This document shows positions 24,705-36,299 of a stretch of 64,000 nt of DNA, in pieces (the stretch's first letter is position 1; each line of letters opens with the position of its first letter). The stretch is from Serendipita indica DSM 11827 (lineage: Eukaryota > Basidiomycota > Agaricomycetes > Sebacinales > Serendipitaceae). The DNA is taken from NCBI GenBank assembly GCA_910890315.1, contig CAJVGD010000013.1, positions 620,001-684,000 on the forward strand, written 5' to 3'. The notes under the pieces were generated by a model. It was not told the origin of the DNA and searched no databases. It saw only the letters and a program-made list of their open reading frames with translations. The position numbers and the translations under genes were made by a program.

Positions 24705-25887
24705 ATGCCATCAATTCAAGCTGAATTCCAGCGGCTGGTAAGAATACTGAAGAAATCCACTGTCAATGATCGTGCTGGGGCAGACCGCTTCATTGATACG
24801 GCTGGCAGCATGGTCGAGGGCTCTACCTCGAGGCAGGTTATCGACGAGTCAGCAGAAGAATCCACCATGAATCTCGTAAGACAAACTACTCGTGAAATAG
24901 AGAGTACCGTCTCGCCCTCCCAGCTACCGAGCAATCCCCTCGACGATCCTCAGTTCATTGCCAATGCAGCGACTCAACAGACTCGGATATTCGATCGCGC
25001 CTACAATATATGCATAAAGGCAAAAAAATTCTCAAACCACCTCACAACGCTGATGATGATCTATCAGATATCTTTGGGTGCCAAGGATGCCACGGCTCTG
25101 AAGCAAAAGGAAAGAAAATCTAAGGATCAACGTCGGATGTCGCGGATCCTTGGACGTGCATCGCAGTACCCCGTCTCTCCTATCACAGCAAATACAGCCG
25201 ATCTCGACCTCCTGGAGATGAACGATTACGATGAAGAGAATATAATCAAGCTCGGTAAGAGAAACTACCTTTAAATTGACTCCTACTTATGCGGCATGAA
25301 AGCTCGGGACAGGTTCCCTAGTGGGGTGTCCATCAAGCAACACTTGATCCAACGCTACAAGGCGCGTTTCCCTGGAACGCACCTCGCGTTCAAGCTCTGG
25401 CACGAGCTTGCTGGTAGTCCATGCGGCATCAGTAAGCGCTTTTGGCAAATAATAAGAGATCAGCAAGGTGAAATCCCAATTACCTATTCCCGGATCTATT
25501 TCGTCAATGTCGCTCTACCAGATGGACAACTGGCCAGTAAATTGTACACGGTCGTGACTGTATCGTTGAATAAGCAGGAGAAACCACTTGCTCTTGGTGA
25601 GCTTCCATCATCCACCGTTTATACCGGCGTGATTGAACTAAGAGTCCAAAGATTTACCTCCTTCTGGTACTGTCTTGTGCTGCGGCGAAGCGTGTAAAGA
25701 CATTTATCAGCATCTCGACCGATACTGTAGCCGCCGGTCATGGACCGTCGAGTCTATACGACCACTAGGAGCCAAGAGCAATGATTATTCACTGACTACA
25801 AGATGCTTCAACGATGATTCACTTGCACCAAACGAGAATACTCTCATCGTCTTCGTTTCCCCGGCTTCATCTCCCAACACGGTGTAA
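24705..25887 (+). CDS. Divergent partner protein, locus 2
   Basis: This is the partner paralogue. The start MPSIQAEFQRLVRIL matches the preferred start of locus 1. It keeps the helical segment with QQTRIFDRAYN, the LEMNDYDEENIIKLG motif, the block KLWHELAGSPCGISKRFWQI, LYTVVTV, and the last exon with CCGEAC and NENTLIVFVSP. Introns begin GTAAGAG and GTGAGC; the first intron may use a GC donor near 25020. No frameshift is seen, so this copy looks functional. Function unknown. Confidence 0.65.
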
Positions 25888-26041
25888 TTCTCCAAGCTTT
25901 TCGCAATCCCCTTGAGGCAGAATCTTGTACATCTGTGAATAGTGTATGTATTTATATTCTCATCATATCCTCTTCTGCATGTCCCGAGGCAAAGACAATA
26001 ACGAATCTGCGGACTGTCTTTTCTCAAATCCGCTTACATTC

Positions 26042-26294
26042 CAGATGAAATCAACGTGTATTTGAACTATTAAGCATCAAATCTAATCTCTCCATCGCGT
26101 CTCCTCGAACCTTTGTCCAAGAAAGACCACATTGAAAGCCGGTAAAAGTCAATTCAAGTCGCTCGGAATGAACTCTTCATCGGCATCGTGAGAAAATGGA
26201 GATGCTGGAGCCCTTGTCGATTCTCCGGTGGCATCCAGAAGAGATGTTTACCGGAAGATTGCACCTGACCATCGTGAGAAAGCGTGCATTCCCA
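26042..26294 (-). pseudogene. Relic of an NLR tail exon
   Basis: The minus strand matches the C-terminal tail exon of NWD1/NWD2, for example the stretch encoding FWMPPENRQGLQHLHFL. It stops abruptly at about 26294, where the next bases match the start region of a partner gene. All NACHT, WD40 and finger sequence that should lie between is gone, so this is the scar of a third module collapsed by deletion. Confidence 0.65.
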
Positions 26295-26296
26295 TG

Positions 26297-27102
26297 AGTG
26301 CATGGTCATCAGAGGACATGCCGAGACGAGTGCAGAATGCGCCACGCCTCTAACAGGTCTAACGCGAGGCCAACGATCGAGGCCAAACAAAGAAAATAGC
26401 TGAGATCATTCATTCTAAGTCTATTCTACTCGCGGGCCGGATTTGGGGGGTGGTTATGAGGGAGAGGACGAAGAGATGGAGGGAGGGGTCTGACGGTGAG
26501 GGGAAGTGGGTGAGGTATCCGGTTCGTTCTTATGGTGTCGGTCCTTTCTGCAACCCCTCGTAGCATTTCGCTCCTAGATCCGACAGGTCGCAAGACCTCG
26601 ACTCTGTAGTCTAGTCGGATTTCCAATCTAAACATCTAAACAAACGCGCTGCTTCCGCCTGACCAGCCCGGCATGCCGTCTTCCCAGGGACCATTGCAGG
26701 AGCGCTGTTTCACCGCACATCAAGGTGACTAACAAGGCCACTTCAAAAGTTGTGCTTGGACCGGTCTCCTGATTGAGAGGGCAAAGATCCTTGGCAGCCC
26801 CACCAACCGTTGCTCCAAATGAAGCTATCGATGAGACAGCAGTACAACCGGCAATAAACATGCTCAACGGCGCCGCTGACTCAATGGAGAACTCCGTCCC
26901 TCTAGACGTTCCCTCCAATCCTCAAGTGATCGCCGATATTTCCCTCCAGTAGACCCGTATACTTGATGGCGCTCATGAGGATATGAGTGGAAAGGGGATG
27001 GCTCCACGTAAACTACTCCAAACAGCTGACCACAATCACCTTAGATGCCCCCAGGTACCAAGGATGCCACAGTTCTCAAGCAACAAGAGGCAGAATCCAA
27101 AG
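26297..27102 (+). pseudogene. Relic of a partner gene, split by an insertion
   Basis: This matches the locus 1 region 10211-10764. It begins in the divergent promoter and start region, runs to 26391, is interrupted by an insert, and resumes at 26645 with the MPSSQGPLQE-like start. It ends at the equivalent of exon 2 (near 27102). Several stops occur and the 3' half is missing. Together with the tail relic it is the remnant of a fifth module. Confidence 0.65.
26392..26637. mobile_element. 246-bp insertion with 7-bp target-site duplication
   Basis: The uninterrupted sequence at locus 1 (10302-10315) reads aaacaaa once. Here aaacaaa occurs at 26385-26391 and again at 26638-26644, with 246 bp between. 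That is the footprint of a small non-autonomous insertion. I see no terminal inverted repeat, no poly-A tail and no clear tRNA-type promoter boxes, so I cannot assign a class. A 69-codon minus-strand frame inside it is probably chance. Confidence 0.55.
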
Positions 27103-28003
27103 GTCTGTTGAAGATTTACCCTTTGACTCTTAGCGCCCACTAAATAGACTTAGCCAATAGTAATAGCTCACGTCGTGACTCAATGTATTTAGGGACGCGG
27201 GACAATGCGGCCGGACTTTACTGGTCTTGCCTCTCACTTCACGCGTCCTAGGTTTTCCACACTATATACTGGTCTTGCCTCTCACCTCACGCGACCTAGA
27301 ATCAACGGAATCAACATTCTCGACCAATGAGCTACATGTACGGTTGCAGTTATGGATGTCAAACAATGAGCTGGATCTGGAACCACTATTTTGTGGAGGA
27401 AACTCTTCTTCTCGGAGGAGACGAGTTAGGAAATAAAGAAGAAAGTAACGAACTGTTGAATTGTGTGCTCATTTGGCGCTGCATCAGAGCGAAAAGGTCA
27501 ACTCCGAATAATCAAATATCGAGGGACACGCCAAGTACCTGAGCTTGTTAATTTCTAGCACGACGTAATAAGGATCACCAGTGCTCGACCAGAACAGCTC
27601 TGACTTGTATTAACACCAATTTGCCCTGCTACGAGTGCGTCGCTCATTTTTGGTTAGCCGTGTTCTCAAGGGCACTAAACGGCGTATACGGGATTAAGTA
27701 CATGCGAGGATGCAGGTTGATCTTTAGCGTAGCGATGCGACCCTCATTGCGAACACGTTGGATAGGACTAATGATGGATAGTTGCTCTTTGCTGCCAAAG
27801 GACGATGGCCGAAGTCAAGGCCTAAGTCAAGACCAAAGCAGGCTGCCAAGGGCAAGGTAATTCGATCATTAAGATCACTCACCATGGCGACCATATTCAT
27901 CGATAAAATGGGTAAAGGAGAGGACCTTTCTACCTTGGACTTCCTCGTAGAATTTTCGTAGGAAAACGATATGTATTATCATCGGTAGACTCTATCAATC
28001 GAG
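27103..28003. other. Unassigned stretch between loci 2b and 3
   Basis: No gene is supported. It begins exactly where the partner relic is cut off, so it is inserted or rearranged sequence. It contains a short direct repeat (27219-27299) and, near 27474, a stretch loosely like a retroelement primer-binding site. This is too weak to call an element. Confidence 0.35.
27219..27299. repeat. Two 33-bp direct repeats, 48-bp period
   Basis: The unit starting tactggtcttgcctctcac lies at 27219-27251 and 27267-27299 with two mismatches. Two copies only; function unknown. Confidence 0.7.
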
Positions 28004-31000
28004 TCACTCGGTTGCATCTCCTCGAATCTTCGTCCAAGATGGCCCACATTGGAACTTAGTGAAATCGAGTCTAATTGGGAGAAATGGGCCCCAAGTCGAT
28101 ATTGTCGAAACATTAGGATGCTGTAGTCCTTGGCGATAGTTGGGGGGTACCCAGAAGATGATTTGATCGGCAGATTTTACCCAGCCGTTGTGCACAAGGT
28201 AACATTGTCCAAGTCCAGGTATGGTGATCCGTAAAGGGATGCCCGAATTAGTCTCCTTGGGACCTTTTTTGGTGATGTTCGTGTCGGCAAGCTGTCTACC
28301 CTCCTTATTTCCATTGCCTGTGTCTAAAGCTTGCACAAGACTGTAAGTTGCTAATGATATGAGACCGATAAGGTGCTACTGACCTATCTGTTCATCCCAC
28401 TGTCCAGATATCTGGTCGTTTGACCACAGAGAAATGGCGGAGACTGGATAGTTGTAACGCTCTTCCAGTTGTTGACCAGTTCTCGCATCCCATATTCGCA
28501 CCGTCTCGTCGCCGGAGCTAGAGATGATCCGTGAGCCATCGGAAGAGAATACCACAGTATCAATTCCACTTTCATGCCCTCGCAATGGCTGTCCCAATGG
28601 CCGTCCGGTCTGTACATCCCAAAGACGCACAGTCCTATCATATGAACCGGAAACTATTTGGGAGCCATCCGGTGAGAAAGCGACAGCAGAAACCGAGCTT
28701 TCGTGACCCCTCAGTGGTTCTCCAGTGAGTTGACCATTCTCGACATCCCAAATCCGGATCGTATTGTCCCTCGAGCCAGAAGCTATGAGAGATCCATCTA
28801 AAGAGAATGCGACGGCTTCAACCCAGCCTTCGTGCCCTTCTAGTGGTGCTCCTGATATTTGGCCAGTTTCTAAGTCCCATATTCGTATAGTCCTGTCTTC
28901 CGATCCAGATACGATTCTAGAACCGTCTGAGGAGAATGCGACGGCCAGAACAGAACCTTTGTGGCCTCGAAGTAAGTCTCCCAATGGTTTGCTGGTTTCT
29001 GCGTCCCATAATCGCAGGCTACCGTCAGCCGAGCCAGAGACGATTCGAGAGTTCTTCAGCGAGAATGCGACACTGTTGACCAGGTCGTTGTGGCCTTGAA
29101 GTGGATCTCCTAACGGCTGACCAGTCACTAAATCCCAGAGTCGAATTGTCCCATCTCCTGAACCAGAAACAATCCGTGATCTCTCTGGGGAAATTGTGAC
29201 GGCAAACACTGAGTCTTTGTGACCTTGAAGTGGCTGTCCTAATAATTCACCAGTTTCCGCTTCCCATAGTCGGATGGTAGTGTCTTCCGAACCAGAGATG
29301 ATTTGAGAGCCGTCTAGAGAAAATGAGACAGTATTTATCCAACCTTCATGCCCCCGGAGTGGCTCTTCCAATGAAAAGCCAGTTTCTGCGTCCCATAGTC
29401 GAACTGTCTCATCGGCTGAGCCAGAAATAATTTGGGAGCCATCCGGCGAAAATGCGACAGCCAGGACTGAGTCTTCGTGCCCTCGAAGTGGGCTCCCCAG
29501 TGGCTGACCAGTTCCAGCATCCCATAATCGCATTGTCTGGTCGTCTGAGCCGGAGACGATTCGCGATCCATCTGGCGATAACGCAAGGGCGCAGATTGCC
29601 CCTCCGTGACCTAGAAGTGGCACTCCCACTGGCTGGCCACTCTCTGCATCCCACAGCCGGATTGTATTATCACTGGAGCCAGAGATAATTCGAGAGCTGT
29701 CCGGGTAGAAAGCGACTGCGTTGACCGAGTTGACATGACCTCGAAGTGGCTCCCCCAATCCCTGTCCAGTGTCCGCGTCCCATAGTCGCAAGGTGTTATC
29801 ATTTGACCCAGAGACGATCCGTAAGTTGTCCGGTGAGAACGCTATAGCGGTAACTGAGGATTTATGTCCTTGGATTTGCTCGCCCAGTGGCTGGCCCGTG
29901 TCGGCGTCCCACACTCGAATCGTGTTATCCGAGGACCCAGAGGCAATCCGTGAACCATCTGAAGAGATTGCGAGAGCGTATATACCACCTTTGTGACCGC
30001 GAAGGATTGTTGGGAGCACGGGGTACGTGTCCCTAAGCCCACGACTCACAACCAGGACCTCGTCGCAATTCTTCAGACTTTCAACACGCAGTTGTGATTC
30101 GGTTGGGGTGAACGGAAGTGCTGAAATATAGATGTGTGGGGCACTCTGTTGTATTGGCAGTGAGAACTCCATCATAAATCGGTGAATGTCGAGAATGCGA
30201 CGTCTAGTCCTCATTTCAAGCTATTATTTGCATCAGCGATCAGAGTGCGCTAAATAAATAAAAAACTTACCTCCCCGTGGAGTGTCAAGGCTCGAAGACC
30301 AGAGATTGCTCGTGCCACTCCGCCTGTTACGCTCAGAATTTCCATCCAATACAAAACATATGGACTTCTGACGATATGTCGAACTTTATATTTTAAAGCT
30401 TTTTGCCAGTCGCTGTTGGTTTTGGCCATATGGTGCAACCAGTGGGAACTGGCATATCGAAGCTTCCTGGGAATAAACCTCGACACTCGAGCCGCGAGAT
30501 CGGGGACTTGCTGATTCAGATAAAAGGAGGACTCAATTTCACATATGTTGAACTTGAGCCCTTCCACCCTTGATGTGAGGTTTTTGAAGCACCACGATGC
30601 AATTTGACCATGTGCATTGGCGATATCGATGTATATTTCGTCACGAGAGTGTGTTTGAGTGATGGGAGACTGTCGAAGGTATTCTACCAGGGTAGGATGA
30701 CAGAAATGAATTAGACTTGTAGTGCTATCCGCGGCAATTATCCCTCCCAAAGCATTTATTAATGCTATGGCACTCCCGCCAACTCCAATATGCCCCATGA
30801 GATCGTCCAAATCGTCGGTGGTGAGCGGTTCAAAGACCGCAGCTATAACAGAGAGCATATTCCACATATTTGTGTGGTACTTTGGCTCTATGCGCCAGAA
30901 TATGCTGTTATACACCTTGCCTATATCTTCAGTCTCGCCTCCTGTGATCAAGCGATCATATAATCTCTGGGGATTTTCCAACATCTTTTCGTCTTTAAGC

Positions 31001-32575
31001 ATTCGGCATGCACTGCTTGCCCAAATAAACCATCCCGACGCCTTTGTGATGAGGTGTTGTCTCTTTTCTTGCGACAGAACTCCATCCAGCGACTGGTGCA
31101 CATAAACTGCAATATCATTGATATTATCACGATGATTCGTGCCATGGAGGCGGTTCTCCAGCTTTCTCCTGATTGAAATTGGTTTCAAGACTGCTTCGAT
31201 GACAGTGTCTGGCCGACTCGTGATAAATATCTTGAGGTTCATAGTTTCTTGAGCGGCTGCAGAAAGGGTCTCGAGAAGTTCCTTTCTCTGTGATCCAGAC
31301 TTGCATTCATCAACAGCATCGATGACAAGAATTACTGGCCTCTTTCGATATTGTAGTGGACCAGAGACCAGCGTCCGAAACTGATCATTTAATGGTCTTC
31401 GCATGATGGAAGGGTTCCTTTTTAAAGCTGTGGCGATGTGTGGAGCAAGTTCGGGAATGTTATGTGCAAGGTCTCTCGCAATGGTGGAGCAAAACTTGTC
31501 AGTGGTTGATCCTTCGCTGGTCGTAAAACAGAAGAAGAAATGACCTCCTAAGAGTCCACTTTCTCGCCAAATTTCCACCATGGACATGGCAACTGTGGAT
31601 TTTCCAGACCCTGCTATATCAGAGAGCCAGAATATTGGCCTTTGTGGCAGGTCATCCTCCGCCCAACGACAAAGAATTCGAAGTACAGTCTGACGCGTTC
31701 CCGGTAAACAGGTACGGTGCATTGAGGATGCCACAGATGCCACTATGGGTAGCTGAATCATGGTCAAAGCGTCAACTTGAGGCGATTAGTGGGCTTCTTG
31801 TATTAAGTACTTTAGCTCACCTTCTGTCAGGATAGCCTTTGTATGCTGCTCAACAACTTGAATGCGAAATGCGGCGAACATGGTTAATGCCTCCTACTCT
31901 CTGTGTGAGATTAAAATACAAACAGGGATGTTCGTACCATGAATTGCCTGTGTCGGTCCTCAATATCGCGGTTGAATTTTCGGATGGAGCCTGCGTCAAC
32001 CTTTGTTTTACTTAATGAAGTAAGCGCGCCAAGGCGACTCCGTTTATGCCTATAATGGGCAACCGTGCCGTGAAATTGCTCCAAGAGCCTATGTATATAA
32101 GCATATTGAACCAAATCAGGATTTTGACGTACTCCACATAACGAATGAGCGGTTGGCTAAAAGCCTGGTGCACAACCCTCTCCTCCTGAGGATACGATTC
32201 GAACGTAGTAATTGTGCTCTCAACAGAGGACATATATTCTTCTAAACGCTGCGCTAGGTCTGCCCATTCCTCTTGGTTGTCGTCGGCGGCCTCTCGTAGT
32301 CAGAAAATGATGTGATGCCCGCTTTATAGACTCACTTGAATGACATCGAGGATTGATCTTGTTGCCCGGGCAGCTGCCTTGAGGGGAGAAAGTATATCTG
32401 ATGCTTCGGCCAGGTTTGCCAAAGTATCAAGCTGGCTCGCAGCCGTAATGTGCGCTTTCCCCTTCCCTTGTGACGAGCTTTCTGCGACAGTCGAACCCCT
32501 GGATGGATCTAGGTCCATAACCCTGGGCGTATAAGGGGGAACGTCCTGGGGTTGGTTAATGGTTGGCCATTGCAT
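28004..32575 (-). CDS. NACHT-WD40 NLR-type protein, locus 3 (NWD3)
   Basis: Third and most diverged NLR. Exons: tail 28350-28004, WD40 30220-28384, NACHT 31775-30271, and short helical exons in 31.8-32.58 kb. Walker A is AGSGKSTVA, Walker B VILVIDAVDEC, sensor FITSRPD. Twelve complete 43-residue blades are followed by a thirteenth that has lost its middle and retains only an edge (YNYPVSAISLW). This differs from the 14 blades of the other two. The tail keeps IIFWVPPNYRQGL and QCGPSWT. The start shown is the first Met of the helical exon; in-phase splicing (GTGAGC donor at 32589) suggests continuation to the upstream finger region. It has no membrane-protein gene directly downstream, unlike loci 1 and 2. 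Confidence 0.8.
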
Positions 32576-32589
32576 CAGCTTACGCTCAC

Positions 32590-33915
32590 TAATTCCTCAT
32601 TGGAAATCATAGTAGATCCAACTGGATTTAACTTTTCTTCCATCGCAATTTTCGCATTCTGAAGCCCAAGTTCAAAGCCCGCATGTTGCACACTCAAACT
32701 GGTGGTCTGGGTGCCAAATGGTCCCGCCGATGATGTACTATGGGCCAAGTCTTCATGGAAGCTTATGTTTGGTCGTGAGCTTATACTGTTCAGACCACCC
32801 TAGGTAAATAACTGACCCCATTCGGCAGCTCCTCATGTGTCGCTCCATATTCCTCTGTCGGAGACGTCTGCCACTAATTGAAGGTGAGATTTGTTTAATA
32901 AAGGAGGGGAATTTCACTTGCCACCATTCACAATTGATCATTGATTCGGCTCGGAATTTTGACCGAAATTTTGACCAGCCTGTGCCTTCCGGAGATTTGT
33001 CCTGGTCGTCTTGTATGCCAGCGCCCTCACTGGTTTTCATAGAACCAGCTAAGCTACTTTTAACACCTTCCTGTTCGCCTTGCATGGGGTCGACTGTACC
33101 TCCGGGAGGAGGTATATCACCCGGTAAACTCGATGGATTTACAACGATTAATGAGGCATCTCTCGATCTGTATCGAAAGTAAATAAGCACTACGGGCACA
33201 AACAAGAAAAGCGAATAACCGGATATCCTTATGAAGATATTTGTTGGCAGTGCTTGTAGTGGGCTCTTGAATGCCCTGTAATTGTGACTTGGTCTGTTCA
33301 AGAAACATATTGTCCGAATCTCTCAAGGAGTTAAACAAGGCACAAGAATTTCGCACTTCGGATGAACCTCCATGAACCATATCGCAGAGCCGTTTGAACA
33401 GCAGGTCGAGTGTATCTTGATAAGTTGGAACGTCATTCATGTCGGTGATGTGTACGACGCCTTTGACACAGTCCTCCCAGTCGACGAGAAGGCTGATTCA
33501 GGCGACTTGTTAGTGCTAATCAGAAAGAAAAATTAGTCTCACTCGCTGAAGCACTCTATTTTTCCATCGGAATCCAGGATGATGAGCTCGTCCACATCGA
33601 ATTCCTTTGCTAAATGATAGAGGGTATGACGCATAGCGAGATTGATATGAAGCATTTGCATAATAAGGAATTTCGAATTGCGAAAGGAATGATCCAGCCA
33701 TTCGATGCGCCGAAGAAATGGTTGGAGAAAGGGTGAGATATGCGGTGGATTTGTTACCCAGAACTTGAGAGTTGACTGAGCAATCAGAGAGCACTATACG
33801 ACTCTTCTTACCGTCTCTTCGTTCACTTGATGGGAACGGATCAGTATAAGTCTCATGCCGATAAGTAACTCTTACTGTGGGACGTGGTAAGGCGAAATGA
33901 CTTGCGATGATCCAT
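32590..33915 (-). CDS. Helical plus zinc-finger region upstream of NWD3 (probably same gene)
   Basis: Putative exon 1 is MDHRKSFRLTTSHS (33915). A helical exon follows that contains HTLYHLAKEFDVDEL, the same signature as loci 1 and 2, then a second helical exon with DTLDLLFKRLCDMVHGG. The linker has PGGTVDPMQGEQE. Only one finger remains: CEW, then a GC-AG intron (32874-32921), then CGRRLRQRNMERHMRSC. The earlier C2H2 unit is absent. An open frame here reads a hydrophobic stretch (ISGYSLFLFVPVVLIYF), but a probable intron covers it, so I do not claim a membrane helix. The final exon ends MISNEEL at a GTGAGC donor, in phase with NWD3. Confidence 0.55.
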
Positions 33916-33990
33916 GAAATGAGAGCACAGTCACAAATTACTGAATTTTAACCAGCGAAATGATGGAAGGCGTTGTCGGCGCGTCAATCG

Positions 33991-35086
33991 ATGGACCAAA
34001 CAAATAATCGGCGCACCTTCAACCCACATCCAATGCCGCGTCAGGGCAGCAAGATATGGAAGACTATCAAGGAACTTGGGGGGGATATAGTGGGGATAAG
34101 ATCACAATTAAAGGTCTTTCTGCACGAAGCTGACAATGTGGCCGACTCCAAGGGAAAAGTCGACTCTGAGGCAAAAGTTGACAATATCACTCAAGAAGTC
34201 GACAGGATGTTCTTAGCTGCAAGTAGCAACGATGAGCGAAAAGAGGCGATCAAAGCTGGCCACAACCGGCTTCTTGAATTGGTGGTAGGCTAGTCAACCG
34301 TTCATGTATCCTCACCCTCAAATGAAATATGTACATCGTCAGGATCAGCCAATGCTTAATGATCTTCAAGCGAAGATGTCGCGGGCCGAAGAGAGGGACG
34401 ACAAAGAACTCTGCCGCACAATAGCTGCAGGATCATTTGATTCCAACCCAAAAGCCAACTTGGGTCCTATCGAACTTCGATCCATGGACGATCATGATCT
34501 AGACCCCATAGAGATTGGTCCGTGCGCGAGGTACTTTGGGATGATCCTAATTCGCTATAGATCTTAAAATATACCCTCATCTCGAAGATATTCGTTATCA
34601 AGTTTGGTCCAAATCCTGTTCAGGAGTACCATGCGATCTTCGGTTCTGGAACGAATTGTCACATTGTGGTCAATTCTCACTTAAATGGGAGCTTGCGCGC
34701 CATCAGGGAATGAATGGGCTCATAGATCCTGGCGTACGTCGTCTCTGGTATGTCGACGCCGGGTTAAGGTCAAAGGAGTATACGGTTGTGACCGTGCGCA
34801 CAGAAGCGGAAATTCCATTTGCAATTGGTGCGTCATAATTTCTTTGCAAGGCTGCAACTGATCATCGGTGCCAGACGTGGAGAAATCATGGAGCTCCTGC
34901 TGCGATAAAAAGTGCCTCAACATAGAAGCGCATCTTAACAACTTGTGGAAGTCACGAGGATGGGTGGTTCGCAACGTGTTACTCGTACAGAATGAGGGTC
35001 CAGTGTCCAAGGAGGCCCATTTCAATTCAGCAAATGCCCTTCCGAACGAAAACTGGCTATACGTCATTATTAAGACAACAATATAA
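33991..35086 (+). CDS. Divergent partner protein, locus 3
   Basis: This is a diverged partner paralogue. It begins MDQTNNRRTFNPHPMPR, or possibly at the internal MPR. A helical first exon follows, then LRSMDDHDLDPIEIG, then an exon with KSCSGVPCDLRFWNEL and EYTVVTV that aligns with the conserved block of loci 1 and 2. The last exon has SCCDKKCLNIEAHL and ends NENWLYVIIKTTI. Frame changes between exons are resolved by short introns. It starts 76 bp from the minus-strand gene, so the head-to-head arrangement is kept in spite of divergence. Confidence 0.6.
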
Positions 35087-35266
35087 CCTGACGTGTGCTC
35101 GAGGAAACACTGTTTTATACAGCGGAAATCGGTCTTCATACCGTATCACCCCAAACTAAATGTACAGTATGGTGGTGGTTGTATTCATATCATTTATTTC
35201 CAAACATTGACCAATAAAGAGTGGGCCTAACGCGTGTATTCGAACAGTTTCCTCTAGTCGAGGAGC

Positions 35267-36146
35267 CTAGTACAGTAAGAAAGAGAGTGTTAGACTAAGA
35301 CCCAATGCGACGGCCACTGCTATCAGAGCGATGGCAGCCTTGACCTGGGTGAGTGCCACCCAGTACAGAAAAGTGAGAAAGATAAACACTCCGCCGACGA
35401 TAAAAGTGAGTGTCATGGACCAAGTAATAAACCCAAAGGACTTTCCAATCCCAAATCTTTGTAATCTCCGTATGTCGGCCTTGTGATCAAAGAACTCGTC
35501 CGTCAGTTTTTCCGTCGCTACCCACGTATATACGGCTTCATATCTCTTGGCCTTTTCTGTCTCCCGCTTGCTCTTTTTCTTGTGCTCGCTGTTCTCTTGC
35601 CGGCTCCTCTCTGCAGCCTCACCAGCTATGCGACGGCGATAATACTTGGTGGCCATATAACCGATATCGCATTCCAGAGATGCCGCCATATTGATCACCG
35701 CGACTGCAGAGCCAGCGCACCCCAGGTTGACAATCACCGCGCCATACATAAACCAGCGTAGCCCATGCCATACGGGTAGTGGGTATCCTTGAGACTGTCG
35801 CCACCGCCAGACATAGCAGACTCGATGATTTGGTTCAACGAAATTTGCACGCCGGCGAATAATGCCGACTAAGAGGTGTCAGTTCTCCGAAGATATCAAC
35901 GCCGCTCAGAGTTACGAACCGTCACGGCGACAGTCTGTGCTAGGGCGATCCAAGAGTCGACGTCTGACTTGATAGCAGTCGGTAGTTTAGCTGGAACATA
36001 CGTCAGTCCTGCTTCTGGTGACTGGGACGGAGTGGCAGACCGTTGATTGCTTTAGTAGAGAGAGTCTCCTTGTCTATGAGTGGCGGTCCTTCAGTAGAAG
36101 GTGATTGCCCTTGTTCCGCCTGGCTATGGGAAGCAGCAAGCGACAT
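35267..36146 (-). CDS. Small membrane protein, locus 3/4 copy (TM3), with a frameshift
   Basis: Paralogue of TM1 with start MSLAASHSQAEQGQSPSTEG, core LPTAIKSD and membrane segments GAVIVNLGCAGSAVAVINMA and FIFLTFLYWVALTQV. Relative to TM1 and TM4 it has an insertion rich in Arg, Lys and Glu after the first membrane segment (near RRRIAGEAAERSRQENSEHK). Around 35797-35805, between GGGDSLKD and YPLPVWHGLRWF, the frame is one base off and no intron explains it. The copy is therefore probably broken, or carries an assembly error. It lies behind the locus 3 partner gene. Confidence 0.65.
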
Positions 36147-36299
36147 CTACGCAATGTTGGGACGTGAGGTAAGAGGTAGTAAAAAGGGAACGGAAAAGTC
36201 TTGACTTTAAAGGCTCGACAAATCCAGCAGAGCCTTCGTTGTCCACGAGGCTCACCGTCATTCTCTGAACAACTAAACGGCGGTTGGGCGTCCCGCCTG

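Noticed and set aside
26426-26635. 69-codon frame inside the 246-bp insertion as a gene
   Set aside because: Low-complexity Pro/Arg-rich chance frame; no homologue in the window.
27103-27500. Possible Copia-like LTR remnant with a primer-binding-site-like stretch near 27474
   Set aside because: It has no second LTR, no internal coding and no target duplication that I can see; similarity is too weak for a call. If real, it would be an old fragment.
32753-33301. Membrane helix on the NWD3 upstream protein
   Set aside because: The hydrophobic run lies in a stretch that reads as an intron when aligned with the domain order of loci 1 and 2.
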